A model generated the notes under the pieces. That model was not told where the DNA came from. It worked only from the letters and a program-made list of their open reading frames with translations, and ran no database searches. Of a DNA stretch of 64,000 nt, positions 40,123 through 50,463 are shown piece after piece. A program made the position numbers and the translations under genes. This DNA is from Ignavibacteriales bacterium (lineage in GTDB: Bacteria; Bacteroidota; Ignavibacteria; UBA10030): NCBI GenBank assembly GCA_026390575.1, contig JAPLFR010000008.1, positions 372,001-436,000 on the forward strand, given 5' to 3'. Each line of letters opens with the position of its first letter. Positions within the stretch are counted from its first letter, which is position 1.

Positions 40123-42381
40123 TTACGCAGAAGCGACAGCTTCTGCTTGATTGACTTCCTGCTTACACGATGGACACACTATATACTCGCCTTTTGCCTG
40201 AGAATATTTTGCAACGACATATTCATTTCCACAATACGTACATGCCTGCGCTACCGGTTTATCCCAAGATGCGAAATCACAATTCGGATATTTTGAACAC
40301 CCATAAAATGTCCGTTTGCCTTTTTTCGTCTTTCGTTCAATGAGTTCACCTTCTTTGCACTTTGGACATTTGATGCCCATGGAGATCGGTTTTGTATTTT
40401 TGCATGTTGGATAGTTAGAGCATCCTAAAAATGTTCCAAATCGTCCACCCTTCACAAGCATATCTCCGCCGCACAGTTCACACTTGCCTCCAATAACGTG
40501 TTGTGTTTTTTCTGCATCTCCTGGAAGGGGCTTTGTACTCTTGCATCCCGGGTAACCTGTACAAGCCATAAATCTTCCATTACGGCCCCACTTGATCACC
40601 ATAGGTTTGCCGCACAACTCGCATATATCTTCAGTTTTTTCCTGCAATGACTTTTTGATTGCAGTTGCTAACCCTGAAGCTTTTTCCACCGCCTGGTGAA
40701 ATGGTCCATAAAAATCTTTCATAACATCAAGATATTCTTGCTTGCCGGAAGCGATCGTATCTAATTCTTCTTCCATCTTTGCAGTGAACTTTACATTAAA
40801 GATTTCAGGAAAATGACTTACCAACAATGTGTTCACTTGCATGCCCAGATCTGATGCGTAGAGCTTTCGTTCTTTTTGTTCGACGTACTTTCGATCAATA
40901 ACTGTTGTCACAATCATCGCATACGTGCTCGGACGGCCAATACCCAGCGACTCTAACTCTTTTACCAATGTAGCTTCCGAGTACCGGCCCGGCGGTTTTG
41001 TAAAATGTTGCAGTGGAAGAAGATCTGTAAGCTGTGCCGCTTGACTTTTTGCCAGATTCACTGGGAGCTTAGACGTAGGATCAGTATCTCCTTGTTCCCC
41101 CGCATTTTCTTCTTCGATATCGTCATACACTTGTAGAAAACCACGAAATGTTGGAAGTTGATCGCTTGCTCTAAACAGGTACTCTCCGCCTGTCACTTCA
41201 ACTGTCACCTGTTCGAACTCTGCAACCGCCATCTGGCAAGCGATGAACCGATTCCAAATAAGTTCGTACAACGCAAACATATCTTTATCCAGATATTTCT
41301 TCACGACCTTCGGTGTCAGCTTTATAGAAGTTGGTCGGATAGCTTCGTGTGCGTCCTGTGATGCTTTGCCTTTCTTGAAGAGACGAGGCTCTTTCGGCAA
41401 GTACTCCTTGCCATAATTGTTATAGATATACTCGCGGACATGCGATACTGCTTCCCCGCTTAACCGCGTCGAGTCTGTACGCATATACGTAATAAGACCT
41501 GTCAATCCTTCTTCGCCTATTTCCTGGCCTTCGTACAATTTCTGCGCCAGCATCATCGTCCGCTTAGCGGACATGCGAAGGCGCTTTGCAGCTTCTTGCT
41601 GCAACGTACTTGTAATAAATGGTGCAGGCGGATTCCGTTTTACTGGTTTTCGAGTAACATTGCTGATTTCGTACTTCTGTTTCCGAACGTCAGCCATGTA
41701 GCCGTTCGATGTTGTTTCATCTGGTATACGCGGATCGTCACCTGCAACTTTTACAAGTTTGGCAAGAAATTTGTCATCATGCTGTGTTGTGAATTCAGCT
41801 GTCAACGACCAATATTCTTGAGGTAAAAATTTTTGAATCGCCGCTTCGCGCTCGCAGATCAACCGCAATGCTACCGACTGCACTCGTCCTGCAGAGAGTC
41901 CGTAATACATTGTCTTCCAAATAAATGGCGTCACTTTGTAGCCCACAATTCTGTCCATCGCGCGTCGTGCTTGCTGCGACATCACCATATGCATATCGAC
42001 TTTTTTGGGATGCGCCATACCATCTCTGACGCCTGCCTCGGTAATTTCGTGAAAGAGCACGCGTTTAATATGTTTATTGTCATCTTTCACTTCTTCGGCA
42101 ATATGCGCCGCAATTGCTTCACCTTCACGATCAGGGTCAGTTGCGATGAAGACAGCTTTCGCCTTCGCGGCTTTTTCTTTGATACGCCCAACAACATCTT
42201 CTTTCCCTGCGATCGTTTCATACACGACAGAAAAATCATTGTCGATGTCTACGCTCAATTTACTTTTAGGAAGATTCTTGATGTGTCCAACCGATGCCTC
42301 AACAAAATATTCTTTCCCTAAATATTTGTTAATCGTTTTTGCTTTTGCAGGTGATTCAACGATAATAAGAGATTTTTCCAT
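40123..42381 (-). CDS. topA: DNA topoisomerase I
   Basis: 752 residues. Type IA enzyme relaxing negative supercoils. TOPRIM domain IVESPAKAKTINKYLG and ATDPDREGEAIA; active-site Tyr in LITYMRTDSTRLS. The C-terminus has four zinc-ribbon modules (CELCGKPM, CELCGGDM, CPKCKEGE, CTYCGNEY), the last with CPSC. ATG at 42379-42381. Coupled with xerC downstream and the DUF494 gene upstream (12 bases). Confidence 0.97.
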   Translation of the reverse strand: MEKSLIIVESPAKAKTINKYLGKEYFVEASVGHIKNLPKSKLSVDIDNDFSVVYETIAGKEDVVGRIKEKAAKAKAVFIATDPDREGEAIAAHIAEEVKDDNKHIKRVLFHEITEAGVRDGMAHPKKVDMHMVMSQQARRAMDRIVGYKVTPFIWKTMYYGLSAGRVQSVALRLICEREAAIQKFLPQEYWSLTAEFTTQHDDKFLAKLVKVAGDDPRIPDETTSNGYMADVRKQKYEISNVTRKPVKRNPPAPFITSTLQQEAAKRLRMSAKRTMMLAQKLYEGQEIGEEGLTGLITYMRTDSTRLSGEAVSHVREYIYNNYGKEYLPKEPRLFKKGKASQDAHEAIRPTSIKLTPKVVKKYLDKDMFALYELIWNRFIACQMAVAEFEQVTVEVTGGEYLFRASDQLPTFRGFLQVYDDIEEENAGEQGDTDPTSKLPVNLAKSQAAQLTDLLPLQHFTKPPGRYSEATLVKELESLGIGRPSTYAMIVTTVIDRKYVEQKERKLYASDLGMQVNTLLVSHFPEIFNVKFTAKMEEELDTIASGKQEYLDVMKDFYGPFHQAVEKASGLATAIKKSLQEKTEDICELCGKPMVIKWGRNGRFMACTGYPGCKSTKPLPGDAEKTQHVIGGKCELCGGDMLVKGGRFGTFLGCSNYPTCKNTKPISMGIKCPKCKEGELIERKTKKGKRTFYGCSKYPNCDFASWDKPVAQACTYCGNEYVVAKYSQAKGEYIVCPSCKQEVNQAEAVASA

Positions 42382-42393
42382 GCGACCTATTCT

Positions 42394-42840
42394 TCAGTGA
42401 ATTGTATCATTCGTACCAAGTGAAATTTGTCCATTGCTGCTTTCCATATCAAAGAGATATCCGGCAACAAAAGATTTCATTTCCGGTAAACCGACAGCTG
42501 CGAATCCTGCCATCATAATACGTTCGATGATAGTCTCAACATCTACATTGTTGAGAAGTCCCAGCTGTTGACATTGTATCAAATATCCATACGCCTGCAA
42601 CCCAACGACCATTTTCTCGGCATCATTTAATATGCGATGAGATGTGCTGGATCCGCTGGTTACATCCGTGATTGACTTCCCTACGGAAAGCCGTTCAAAC
42701 AGCCATGAGAATGCAGACGATATTTCACTTTGTGTATACCCATCGCGCGTCAGAGATGATACATCCACATCATTGAGACGCTTATTAGAACGCAGTTCAT
42801 TGACTAAAAAAAGAATTATTTCCACAACTCGTTCTTGCAT
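42394..42840 (-). CDS. DUF494 (Smg-like) protein
   Basis: 148 residues. The opening RVVEIILFLVNELRSN, then SLTRDGYTQSEISSAFSWL, matches DUF494/Smg, helical cytoplasmic proteins often found by topA and dprA. Molecular role not known. Starts 5 bases after ybeY stop in the same run. Confidence 0.8.
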   Translation of the reverse strand: MQERVVEIILFLVNELRSNKRLNDVDVSSLTRDGYTQSEISSAFSWLFERLSVGKSITDVTSGSSTSHRILNDAEKMVVGLQAYGYLIQCQQLGLLNNVDVETIIERIMMAGFAAVGLPEMKSFVAGYLFDMESSNGQISLGTNDTIH

Positions 42841-42845
42841 GAGTA

Positions 42846-43283
42846 TTACAACCGTGCCTTTCGACTCATCAATCCTAAGTAAAATTCTTCTCTCGCATTC
42901 ATCATATTTTTTTTGCCTTGAGTTTTATCATCATACCCAAGCAAATGCAGTGCACCATGAATCAACAGCCGACGCGCTTCTTGCGTGTATGTAACATTAT
43001 ATTTCTTTGCTTGGTTTCTCGCCGCATCAAGATTGACATAAATTTCTGCTTCAACACCGCCATCGTTGCCCAGTGGAAACGCAATAACGTCTGTGATGTA
43101 ATCGTGCTCAAGAAATTCCTTGTTCATCTTACGGATAAAACGATTGTGCGTACAAACTACAGCAAGTGCCGGAATTTCTTTTCCTTCTTCTTTATAAACA
43201 ATCTTTAATGCGCGGAAAACTTCCTTGCTGGGGAACCGCAAACGAGGATGGTTAGTTGAAAGAAGTATCATTCGTGTTGTCAT
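42846..43283 (-). CDS. ybeY: Endoribonuclease YbeY (16S rRNA maturation)
   Basis: 145 residues. Zinc-dependent enzyme for 16S rRNA 3' end processing and ribosome quality control. The motif reads HGALHLLGYDDKTQG: two metal His are present and the third is Asp (GYDD in place of GYDH), a substitution also known to me in Bacteroidota homologues. The MTTRMILLSTNHP start is followed by HNRFIRKMNKEFL. The ATG overlaps the previous gene's stop by four bases. Confidence 0.93.
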   Translation of the reverse strand: MTTRMILLSTNHPRLRFPSKEVFRALKIVYKEEGKEIPALAVVCTHNRFIRKMNKEFLEHDYITDVIAFPLGNDGGVEAEIYVNLDAARNQAKKYNVTYTQEARRLLIHGALHLLGYDDKTQGKKNMMNAREEFYLGLMSRKARL

Positions 43284-43768
43284 CTCCGCTTCAGACTCCT
43301 TCCCCGCACCGGTACTGCAATTACCTTTTGAGTGGTGGGCGGAAGAATCGATTCGGTTAATGACAATGCAATACCAGAAAGCATTACTTCGGGACCTAAT
43401 TTTGTGAAATCACCAGAGAGAATATTCCGATCAACGTTTGCATACAGCGAGCATCCACCTTCGCGTTCAATTGTTAATCCAGAAAGCTTGCCATCCGATT
43501 CACCGACGAATGTAATCTCTCCTAACATCTTGCTGATAACATATCCTGTGCAAAAATGCAGCTGGAGATGCGCGGTGCGTGTATACACGGAGACAAGATT
43601 TCCTTTTCGGTTGCCAATATCGATATTGGAATATATCTCAACAGCTAACTTGCGCTGTTGTTCTTTGTTTTCAATTTCGAAACGAACACTTGTGCCTATT
43701 CTCTTCGGCTTCACTTCCAGCACTTGCGCCAGCTTAGCAATATCCTTTTTTTTGAATTCGAATTTCAT
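43280..43768 (-). CDS. Conserved-looking protein of unknown function
   Basis: 162 residues from the ATG at 43766-43768 (MKFEFKKKDIAKLAQ). Soluble, no signal peptide. About 70 residues of mixed strands (SVRFEIENKEQQRKLAVEI), then a beta-rich half (LQLHFCTGYVISKM, GEITFVGESDGKLSG) and a basic tail ending RGRSLKRR. I recognise no family. Its stop overlaps the ybeY ATG (ATGA), pointing to translational coupling with ribosome maturation. Confidence 0.72.
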   Translation of the reverse strand: MKFEFKKKDIAKLAQVLEVKPKRIGTSVRFEIENKEQQRKLAVEIYSNIDIGNRKGNLVSVYTRTAHLQLHFCTGYVISKMLGEITFVGESDGKLSGLTIEREGGCSLYANVDRNILSGDFTKLGPEVMLSGIALSLTESILPPTTQKVIAVPVRGRSLKRR

Positions 43769-43878
43769 TCCCGCCCTGCTCAAATAATTATTCACCACGC
43801 ATTATTTATTCACCGTAAAACATATCCATCCAAAATCAACTCACGCCAATATACATTCCACATGAGTGAATGTCAAGT

Positions 43879-44778
43879 TTAGATGACAATCGTTGTGTTT
43901 TCGACAGCAGCTTCACACTCGAATTTGTATCCCCTGCTTCGAATTTCTTTCTTGCACTTTTTTAAAATATCGTCAACTTTTTCATCACTGTGATTCTGTT
44001 CATGGTGGAAAAGATATAAGCGCCGCACGTTCGCTTCAGCTGCTAGCCGTAGCGCAAATAAATAATCCGAATGTCCCCAGCCAACTCGATCAATATACTC
44101 TTCAGGTGTATACGTCGTGTCATGAATGAGCACATCAGCACCGCGGCAAAAATCGAAGATCCTTTGATTCGGATCGCCACTCGCCGTCATGAATTTTTCT
44201 TTGACCTTTGACTCAAAATTGCTCATGGATCCGGCAAATGCTTTATCGAAGGGTTCATTGTCACTAATATATATTAATGACTTTCCCTTATAATCAACGC
44301 GGTACCCAAGTGCAAATCCGGGATGATTCACATAAATCATCTTCACGAGAGCATCATACACTTTCATTTCTCCCTCTTCCGTAATAGGGACGAATTTTAT
44401 CTTTGCTTTAAGATCATGAAGCTGGACAGGAAAATAAATACGGTTCATTTGCTCTGAAATAATCTCACTTAACGGTTTCTCCGGGCGGTCTGTTCCAACA
44501 ATAGTAAGTTCATTTCCGGGGCTGAATGCCGGTTTGAAAAAAGGAAATCCCTGAATATGATCCCAATGAGGATGCGAAATGAAAAGATGTGCCTTGACCG
44601 ATTCTCCGTTATTAATCAGATAGTCACCGAAACTTCGGATGCCAGTACCTGCGTCAAAAATAATGAGCCGGTCATCGTCAAGACGAAGTTCCAAGCATGG
44701 TGTGTTCCCGCCATAGCGAACCGTTTGTTTGCCTGGAGTTGGAATTGAACCACGAACGCCCCAAAATGTGAGTTTCAT
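43879..44778 (-). CDS. MBL-fold metal-dependent hydrolase
   Basis: 299 residues from the ATG at 44776-44778 (MKLTFWGVRGSIPTPG). Metallo-beta-lactamase motif SHPHWDHIQG gives HxHxDH; DAGTGIRSFG precedes it and DTTYTPEEYI, GHSDYLFALRLA and LFHHEQNHSD supply further ligands. Related to RNase Z-like and phosphodiesterase (PDEase III-like) hydrolases; substrate unknown. Not part of an obvious operon with ybeY (110-base gap). Confidence 0.87.
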   Translation of the reverse strand: MKLTFWGVRGSIPTPGKQTVRYGGNTPCLELRLDDDRLIIFDAGTGIRSFGDYLINNGESVKAHLFISHPHWDHIQGFPFFKPAFSPGNELTIVGTDRPEKPLSEIISEQMNRIYFPVQLHDLKAKIKFVPITEEGEMKVYDALVKMIYVNHPGFALGYRVDYKGKSLIYISDNEPFDKAFAGSMSNFESKVKEKFMTASGDPNQRIFDFCRGADVLIHDTTYTPEEYIDRVGWGHSDYLFALRLAAEANVRRLYLFHHEQNHSDEKVDDILKKCKKEIRSRGYKFECEAAVENTTIVI

Positions 44779-44797
44779 ATCATCTCTCTTCGATTGT

Positions 44798-45310
44798 TCA
44801 TGATTGGTATGCCTGCACATAACCGACGTAGTTTGCTGCTGACTGACGTATGAATTGTTTTTCTTCTTCTGTTAATGCACGTTTTACTTTAGCCGGAATC
44901 CCTGCTACAAGCATTCCTTCCGGAACATCAAATCCTTCAAGCACTATCGCTCCAGCCGCTACCATAGAGTTTTGATGAATATGCGCTCTGTCCAATACAA
45001 TAGCACCCATTCCGATCAAGCAATTATCGTCAATGGTACATCCATGCAGAACAGCGCTATGACCGATCGTGACATTCGAACCGATATTCAAAGGAGCCGT
45101 TTTCGTTGTAACATGTAATACAGAATTGTCTTGAATATTTGTGCGTGAACCAATGCGAATGAAATTCACATCACCGCGAATGACAACATTAAACCAGATG
45201 CCGCTGTGTTCTCCAATTTCCACATCGCCAATGATCTTTGCACCATCCGCAACAAATACCGATGCATGCAACTTCGGTATTCGATCCTTATAAGGGATTA
45301 TTCCCTTCAT
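44798..45310 (-). CDS. Gamma carbonic anhydrase family protein
   Basis: 170 residues from the ATG at 45308-45310, chosen because it overlaps the DUF3108 stop (ATGA). Left-handed beta-helix hexapeptides: KIIGDVEIGEHSGIWFNVVIRGDV, IRIGSRTNIQDNSVLH, VTIGHSAVLHGC. Three His ligands are in DNSVLHV, GHSAVLH and the latter's last His, as in YrdA/PaaY. May hydrate CO2 or act as an acetyltransferase-like scaffold. Confidence 0.9.
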   Translation of the reverse strand: MKGIIPYKDRIPKLHASVFVADGAKIIGDVEIGEHSGIWFNVVIRGDVNFIRIGSRTNIQDNSVLHVTTKTAPLNIGSNVTIGHSAVLHGCTIDDNCLIGMGAIVLDRAHIHQNSMVAAGAIVLEGFDVPEGMLVAGIPAKVKRALTEEEKQFIRQSAANYVGYVQAYQS

Positions 45311-46191
45311 TTTTCGTTCGCTGTTCTGGGCGGTATCCAATTATCTCGTTTCCAATTCTTCAGTTCCACCTTTATGCTTCCCAGAATAACTTTCATTCGT
45401 GCTGTCATGGGAATGCCCGCAGCATCATTACTAAACACTCCTTCGAATCCGCCTGTCAACCCAAAGACACCAACAAAGTCTGCGCGTCCATCTAATTTCA
45501 TTACATCTATGGGATAATCGACTGCATCAATATCTTCCTCTAAATGTTCGATACCAAAATTGATATGTGTGGTTACTTCATTCGTATCAATGAATGTCGG
45601 AATTTTTGTCTGGTTCTTTTCACGTACATGTGCACGCGCGTAATAGAAAAGCGATAATCCATCCTGACAGTTATTTGTTATAGTAACTATACGTTCGCCT
45701 TCTTTTTTGTATTCGTTCGTTTTGAGTTTATTTCCCCATTCGAAGTACATTTTGTGTGCCTCATAATCGAAACGCATTTTTCGATACGTCGTTTTTTTAC
45801 TAGTGCTGTCTTCGCTCAGCCATTGGTAGGTGAACGCATCCTGATCCATCTCACTGTAAAACCTGATATGCAAATCAACGAGCCAGCTCAGCGACGGATT
45901 GGAATCCATGATTGCACAAGCGTGATAAATCACTTTTCCATTTCTTTCTTCTTTATTCGTCACTTTAAAACGAATCGTCCCAATGTGGAAGAAAGAATAG
46001 TGGACGCTATATTCCAACTCTTCTCCAGCCTGCAGCATTCTTTCACTCTGCCTCACCGGTTCTGAATTCTGATTGAAAGATCGAATGGAGAGCTTTTCAT
46101 TCTGCAGAGGCAAGCCCGCAGCTGTCCGTAAAAAAAGCATAAACCAGATGACTATGGGAATAAAGAACCGCACGTATACCCTGCTCCTCAT
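45307..46191 (-). CDS. Secreted DUF3108 protein
   Basis: 294 residues. N-terminal signal (FFIPIVIWFMLFLRTAAG). Mature start QAGEELEYSVHYSFFHIGTI matches DUF3108 domains, periplasmic proteins of unknown role thought to have lipocalin-like barrels. DSNPSLSWLVDLHIRFYS and NCQDGLSLFYYAR are family hallmarks. ATG at 46189-46191, 7 bases after the ctpA stop, so it belongs to the protease operon. Confidence 0.83.
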   Translation of the reverse strand: MRSRVYVRFFIPIVIWFMLFLRTAAGLPLQNEKLSIRSFNQNSEPVRQSERMLQAGEELEYSVHYSFFHIGTIRFKVTNKEERNGKVIYHACAIMDSNPSLSWLVDLHIRFYSEMDQDAFTYQWLSEDSTSKKTTYRKMRFDYEAHKMYFEWGNKLKTNEYKKEGERIVTITNNCQDGLSLFYYARAHVREKNQTKIPTFIDTNEVTTHINFGIEHLEEDIDAVDYPIDVMKLDGRADFVGVFGLTGGFEGVFSNDAAGIPMTARMKVILGSIKVELKNWKRDNWIPPRTANEK

Positions 46192-46198
46192 TGAGTGC

Positions 46199-47884
46199 TT
46201 ATTTCAGTTTGGCAATTTTTTCTGCTTCTGGAAAAAGAGTCAACGCTTTCTGAATTTGATTATCAACACCTACCATCACACCGATATATCCTTCTAAACC
46301 GAAAATCATCTGTGCAATTTGTGCCTTCAGACGAGCTTTCAGGAAATCGAGATCCTTTGCGTATTCTTTTTCATCAATTTTGACTTCTTTCGTTTCGATG
46401 AACTTTCGAAATTCTGTCATGAGTTCGTTCGAGATAGTGTATTTCAATTTATAATCTTCATAATTCTTGGCGTATTTTGCCCGAAGAACAAATCCGGTAC
46501 CTTCCATATAGTTTTTACAGAAATCATAGAAAAGATTTCGCCGCCAAACAGTCTGTATGAGCCCCGTAACCTTTTCCGACTTGACAACATAGTCCGGAGT
46601 GATGCCGCCGCCGCCAAGCACTGTGCGACCATCAGCAGTTTTAAAGATTGGGATAGTTGAATCCGGCTTAACCTCATGCTTTTGTTCAAGACTGTCATTC
46701 TTTTGTCGAGATTCCTTTGCTGATTCTGCATCATGCTTGTGTTCTAGATTATCGCCTTCTTGTTCATCGCGCTGAAACGCTTCCAGTTGATATTCGTCTT
46801 TGTCTTTCCCCTGATACGATCGTTGAATCAACCGCCCGCTTGGTGTATAATACCGAGCAACAGTTAACCGAAATGCCGAACCATCCCGCAGCGGCCACTG
46901 ACGCTGTACTAATCCTTTTCCAAACGATGTTTCACCAACGATCAAACCGCGGTCCCAATCCTGGAGAGCGCCTGCCACGATTTCACTTGCGCTTGCAGAT
47001 GCGTTATTGATAAGAACAATAAGTGGAAGTTTTTCATACGCTTCTCCGCTTTTTGCAGAGTACGATTCTTCAAATTCTGGTTTTCGTGCTTTTGTGTAAA
47101 CGATTCTATGCGGATTGTCGACAGGCCCACCATCAAGGAATTGATCTGCCATTCGGACTGCCTCTTCTAAATATCCTCCGCCATTATCACGTAAATCTAA
47201 GATGAGCTTGCGCATTCCTTCCGTCTTAAGCTTTTGCAGCGCCTTCTCCATTTCAATATGTGTCGTTTCCTTAAACTGATTCACACGGATGTAGCCAACA
47301 TCTCTGGTAATCATCAGCGCAGCATCAACGCTCGTGAGGGCAATTTCATCGCGAATAATGACAAACTCAAGAATTTCTTTTACACTTGGGCGAACTATGG
47401 AGATTTTTACTTTGGTTCCTTTCGGTCCGCGAAGGGTACGCATCACTTGCTGATCTGTCCATTTAACGGAAGACGTATCGTTAATTTTAACAATTCGGTC
47501 ATTAGAAAGCACACCCATTCTTGCTGATGGACCGCCAGCGACCGGTTCGACCACTGTAATGCTGTCATTCAAAATACGGAACGAAATACCAACTCCTTCA
47601 AATTTGCCTTTGAATTCCTCCTGTACCTTTTCAAATTGTTTAGGCGGAATATAGACTGAATGAGGGTCAAGCGTGTTGAGCATTCCAACGATCGCCGCAT
47701 CCGTCAGCTTCCCGGTATCGACATCATCAACATATGATTTCTCCGCAGCACTGAGAACATCACCAAATTTTTTAATTTGTTCGTAAATGTTGTCAGCTGA
47801 AATGAGTTTATTGATTTCCATACCGGCAAAAATGCTCACAACGACCAGAGCCACCGCTGTGGCTAACGAAAACCTCTTTTTCAT
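46199..47884 (-). CDS. ctpA: Carboxyl-terminal processing protease (S41)
   Basis: 561 residues. The ATG at 47882-47884 has AAGGA eight bases upstream. One N-terminal membrane helix, an N-terminal helical part (LTDAAIVGMLNTLDPHS), PDZ domain at about 90-175 (GVGISFRILNDSITV), then the tail-specific protease fold with Ser298 in NASASASEI and Lys323 in TSFGKGLVQ. These form the Ser/Lys dyad at the usual 25-residue distance. Residues about 355-400 are an inserted hydrophilic stretch (HKHDAESAKES, EQKHEVKPD). Periplasmic processing protease. Confidence 0.94.
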   Translation of the reverse strand: MKKRFSLATAVALVVVSIFAGMEINKLISADNIYEQIKKFGDVLSAAEKSYVDDVDTGKLTDAAIVGMLNTLDPHSVYIPPKQFEKVQEEFKGKFEGVGISFRILNDSITVVEPVAGGPSARMGVLSNDRIVKINDTSSVKWTDQQVMRTLRGPKGTKVKISIVRPSVKEILEFVIIRDEIALTSVDAALMITRDVGYIRVNQFKETTHIEMEKALQKLKTEGMRKLILDLRDNGGGYLEEAVRMADQFLDGGPVDNPHRIVYTKARKPEFEESYSAKSGEAYEKLPLIVLINNASASASEIVAGALQDWDRGLIVGETSFGKGLVQRQWPLRDGSAFRLTVARYYTPSGRLIQRSYQGKDKDEYQLEAFQRDEQEGDNLEHKHDAESAKESRQKNDSLEQKHEVKPDSTIPIFKTADGRTVLGGGGITPDYVVKSEKVTGLIQTVWRRNLFYDFCKNYMEGTGFVLRAKYAKNYEDYKLKYTISNELMTEFRKFIETKEVKIDEKEYAKDLDFLKARLKAQIAQMIFGLEGYIGVMVGVDNQIQKALTLFPEAEKIAKLK

Positions 47885-48170
47885 TACACTCTTCCTTAAA
47901 AATTGCAACATTGCATGTTGAATATATTATTTTTGACTTGATATTTTGTATGCATCATCACTTATCATAATAATATACGTGAAATCAGCCGAAAATCAAA
48001 GACGGATTGAACCGTAATTCTCTCTCAAATACGCATACGTTTCCTTCAAGTTGCTGGAATGTTAATAATTCTTTCAGATGGAAGTTGAGAAGAAACTGAA
48101 TGAGTTCGATTACCATGTGAACATAGTAAGTCTTTCTCGTCATTCTTCGTTCGTCCTGTTCGTACAGACG
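47885..48170. other. Non-coding spacer between lysS and ctpA
   Basis: 286 bases without a convincing gene. A+T-rich near ctpA, so it should hold the ctpA promoter on the minus strand; no clear -35/-10 pair is defensible. Nothing resembling a terminator with a T-run was found for lysS. Confidence 0.4.
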
Positions 48171-49700
48171 CTATTCTGGCTTCATTTGCGGGAAGAATAT
48201 AACATCTCTGATTGAGTCTTGATTTGTCAATAACATAGTCAACCGATCAATACCGATACCCAGACCTGTTGTTGGCGGCATACCATATTCAAGAGCGCGG
48301 AGAAAATCTTCATCCAGTACTTGTGCTTCTTCGTCTCCGCGCGCACGAAGTTTCATCTGTTCTTCAAATCGAGCGCGCTGGTCAATCGGATCATTGAGCT
48401 CAGAAAACGCATTGCATAACTCCTTCCCATTGACAATTGCTTCAAAGCGCTCAACTAATCCAGGTTCTGACCTGTGTTTCTTCGCGAGCGGAGACATCTC
48501 AAGAGGATAATCTGTAATGAATGTCGGTTGAATTAAATATGGCTCAACCTTCTCGCCAAATATTTCATCAATAATACCGCCAGCGCCTATGCTTGGTTCT
48601 ACCACGATGTGCAGCTCGTTTGCAATTGCCCGGAGCTCCTCCTCGTTCTTTCCTCGTAGATCTTTACCGGTGTGTTCTTTAATAGCATCAAACATAGTAA
48701 TTCGCTTCCAAGGCGGAGTAAAATTAATTTCGTGATTTCCTAATTTCGCAACAGAGACTCCGTTCAGTGCAATCGCTATACTTGACACAAGTTCTTCCAC
48801 TAAATTCATCATCCATCGATAGTCGTGGTACGCAACATAGAGTTCCATCATCGTGAACTCCGGATTGTGCGTTTTATCCATCCCTTCATTGCGGAAGTCT
48901 TTAGATATTTCATACACGCCATCGTACCCGCCGACAATCAACCGTTTCAGATAGAGTTCATCTGCGATCCGCATATACAGTTTCATATCCAACGCATTAT
49001 GGTGCGTCATAAACGGTCTCGCAGATGCACCGCCATACATCGGCTGTAGAACGGGTGTTTCCACTTCCAAATACCCACGCTCATCTAAAAATTTCCGAAT
49101 GGTGCTTATCAGCTTCGATCGCTTTATAAATACTTGTCTTACATCCCGATTAACGGCAAGATCAAGGTATCTCTGACGATAGCGTAATTCTTTGTCGGAA
49201 AAGGGATCATAGATCGTCTTGTTTCCTTGTTCATCCACTTTTTCTTTTGCAATGGGCAGCGGTCTTAATGATTTTGAAAGAAGAGTAAGTTCTGATCCGT
49301 GAACAGAAACTTCTCCCATCTTCGTGCGAAAAACAAAGCCTTGAACACCAATGATATCACCGATGTCCATAAGCTTAAAGGCATCATACGATGTACCTAT
49401 ATCATCACGTCGTAAATAAACCTGGATGCGTCCTTGCGAATCTTGAATATGGCAAAACGACGCTTTACCCATCCGGCGGATGGACATAATTCTGCCGGCA
49501 ATTGAAACCGTACGCCGCGGTGCATCGTCTAAAAATTGATGAATGATTTCCTTGGAATAGGCATCACGCGTAAATTCATACGGATATGGATTTATACCAA
49601 GCTTCGTGAGTTGTTCTAATTCTTCCTGCCGGCGCAGCATCAGGACATTAATATCTTCATGTTCCGGTTCAGATGATTGAGTTTTCTTGTCTTCAGCCAT
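48171..49700 (-). CDS. lysS: Lysyl-tRNA synthetase, class II
   Basis: About 509 residues from the ATG at 49698-49700 (MAEDKKTQS). OB-fold anticodon domain ([18 protein letters not shown]), class II motif 2 [18 protein letters not shown] and motif 3 [12 protein letters not shown]. Catalyses Lys-tRNA formation. Length is typical. It stands between ctpA and the malQ remnant, with no close operon partner. Confidence 0.97.
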   Translation of the reverse strand: MAEDKKTQSSEPEHEDINVLMLRRQEELEQLTKLGINPYPYEFTRDAYSKEIIHQFLDDAPRRTVSIAGRIMSIRRMGKASFCHIQDSQGRIQVYLRRDDIGTSYDAFKLMDIGDIIGVQGFVFRTKMGEVSVHGSELTLLSKSLRPLPIAKEKVDEQGNKTIYDPFSDKELRYRQRYLDLAVNRDVRQVFIKRSKLISTIRKFLDERGYLEVETPVLQPMYGGASARPFMTHHNALDMKLYMRIADELYLKRLIVGGYDGVYEISKDFRNEGMDKTHNPEFTMMELYVAYHDYRWMMNLVEELVSSIAIALNGVSVAKLGNHEINFTPPWKRITMFDAIKEHTGKDLRGKNEEELRAIANELHIVVEPSIGAGGIIDEIFGEKVEPYLIQPTFITDYPLEMSPLAKKHRSEPGLVERFEAIVNGKELCNAFSELNDPIDQRARFEEQMKLRARGDEEAQVLDEDFLRALEYGMPPTTGLGIGIDRLTMLLTNQDSIRDVIFFPQMKPE

Positions 49701-49859
49701 TGTCAATTCCGATAATCAAAAGTGTTCAGTGTCATTTTCTTTATGTTTCATAAAAAATTAAGTCGATCAAGAGTACCTCGTCTATTTAATACAATCCATT
49801 CAAATAACGGATCTACCGGTTCAGATCTAACTTTCTCTCTCCCTGAAGAATCGTATCCA

Positions 49860-50463
49860 TTTCTTGCATTGACGATCAAAGCATCATTGTGTGAATTTGT
49901 GAAAGTCTACGTGCTCCCTCAGATCTTCTGTCACTGTCTGTAATACATATGAATCCCCTTCGGTTATGTTATGGTCCCAAATAGACCATTCTACACCATC
50001 GTATTTATGCTTCACTGCTTGAAACAGTGTATAATCATCCAAACATGTTTTTTCACATTCACACAACGTATAATATTGATTTTGACATTCTAAATTTATT
50101 ATTAAAAAATCTTTTCGATACTTTCTTAAGTATGTTTATTCAAAACGACATAACCTCCTAACAATTAAGGCGATTAGGAGATTTACATTGAGTATCATCA
50201 AGCTCGTTTTGTATCAACCAGCCAATATTAACCACCTCATATAAATCAAGAAGTAATGGATTCCCGGCAAACGCAGAGAGAGACATATAAAGTGAATTTG
50301 CATGACCAACCAGACCCAATGGGAGCATCTGCCAAAGTGAATGAACTGTTTTTAATAACCAATCAATAAAACGAGAAGAAGATGCTCCAAGATCTCCAGA
50401 ACCAAATGGCCCTGGCAATAGTGTGGGATGCAGAAGAATTCCGCTGCTACGAGTAAATCTCAT
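49860..50463 (-). pseudogene. malQ: 4-alpha-glucanotransferase (malQ) remnant
   Basis: The ATG at 50461-50463 opens the MalQ N-terminus: RSSGILLHPTLLPGPFGSGDLG, SLWQMLPLG and LSAFAGNPLLLDL (shortened). It stops at 50158. Further pieces follow: TYLRKYRKDFLIINLE and CLDDYTLFQAVKHK to VDFHKFTQ (49884), which are the MalQ segment before the catalytic domain. Then a TGA stands where TGG (Trp) is expected, followed by CFDRQ. Stops, a frameshift and a deletion separate the parts, and the catalytic two thirds are gone. Of about 500 residues only some 170 remain. The 49701-49860 stretch holds nothing I recognise. Confidence 0.75.

Noticed and set aside
41833-42321. 162-codon plus-strand frame within topA
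   Set aside because: Antisense shadow of the TOPRIM-coding part; no ribosome site and no recognisable domain.
42846-43283. YbeY with His-to-Asp change as an inactive enzyme
   Set aside because: Asp can bind zinc and, as far as I recall, related phyla carry the same change, so inactivity is not indicated.
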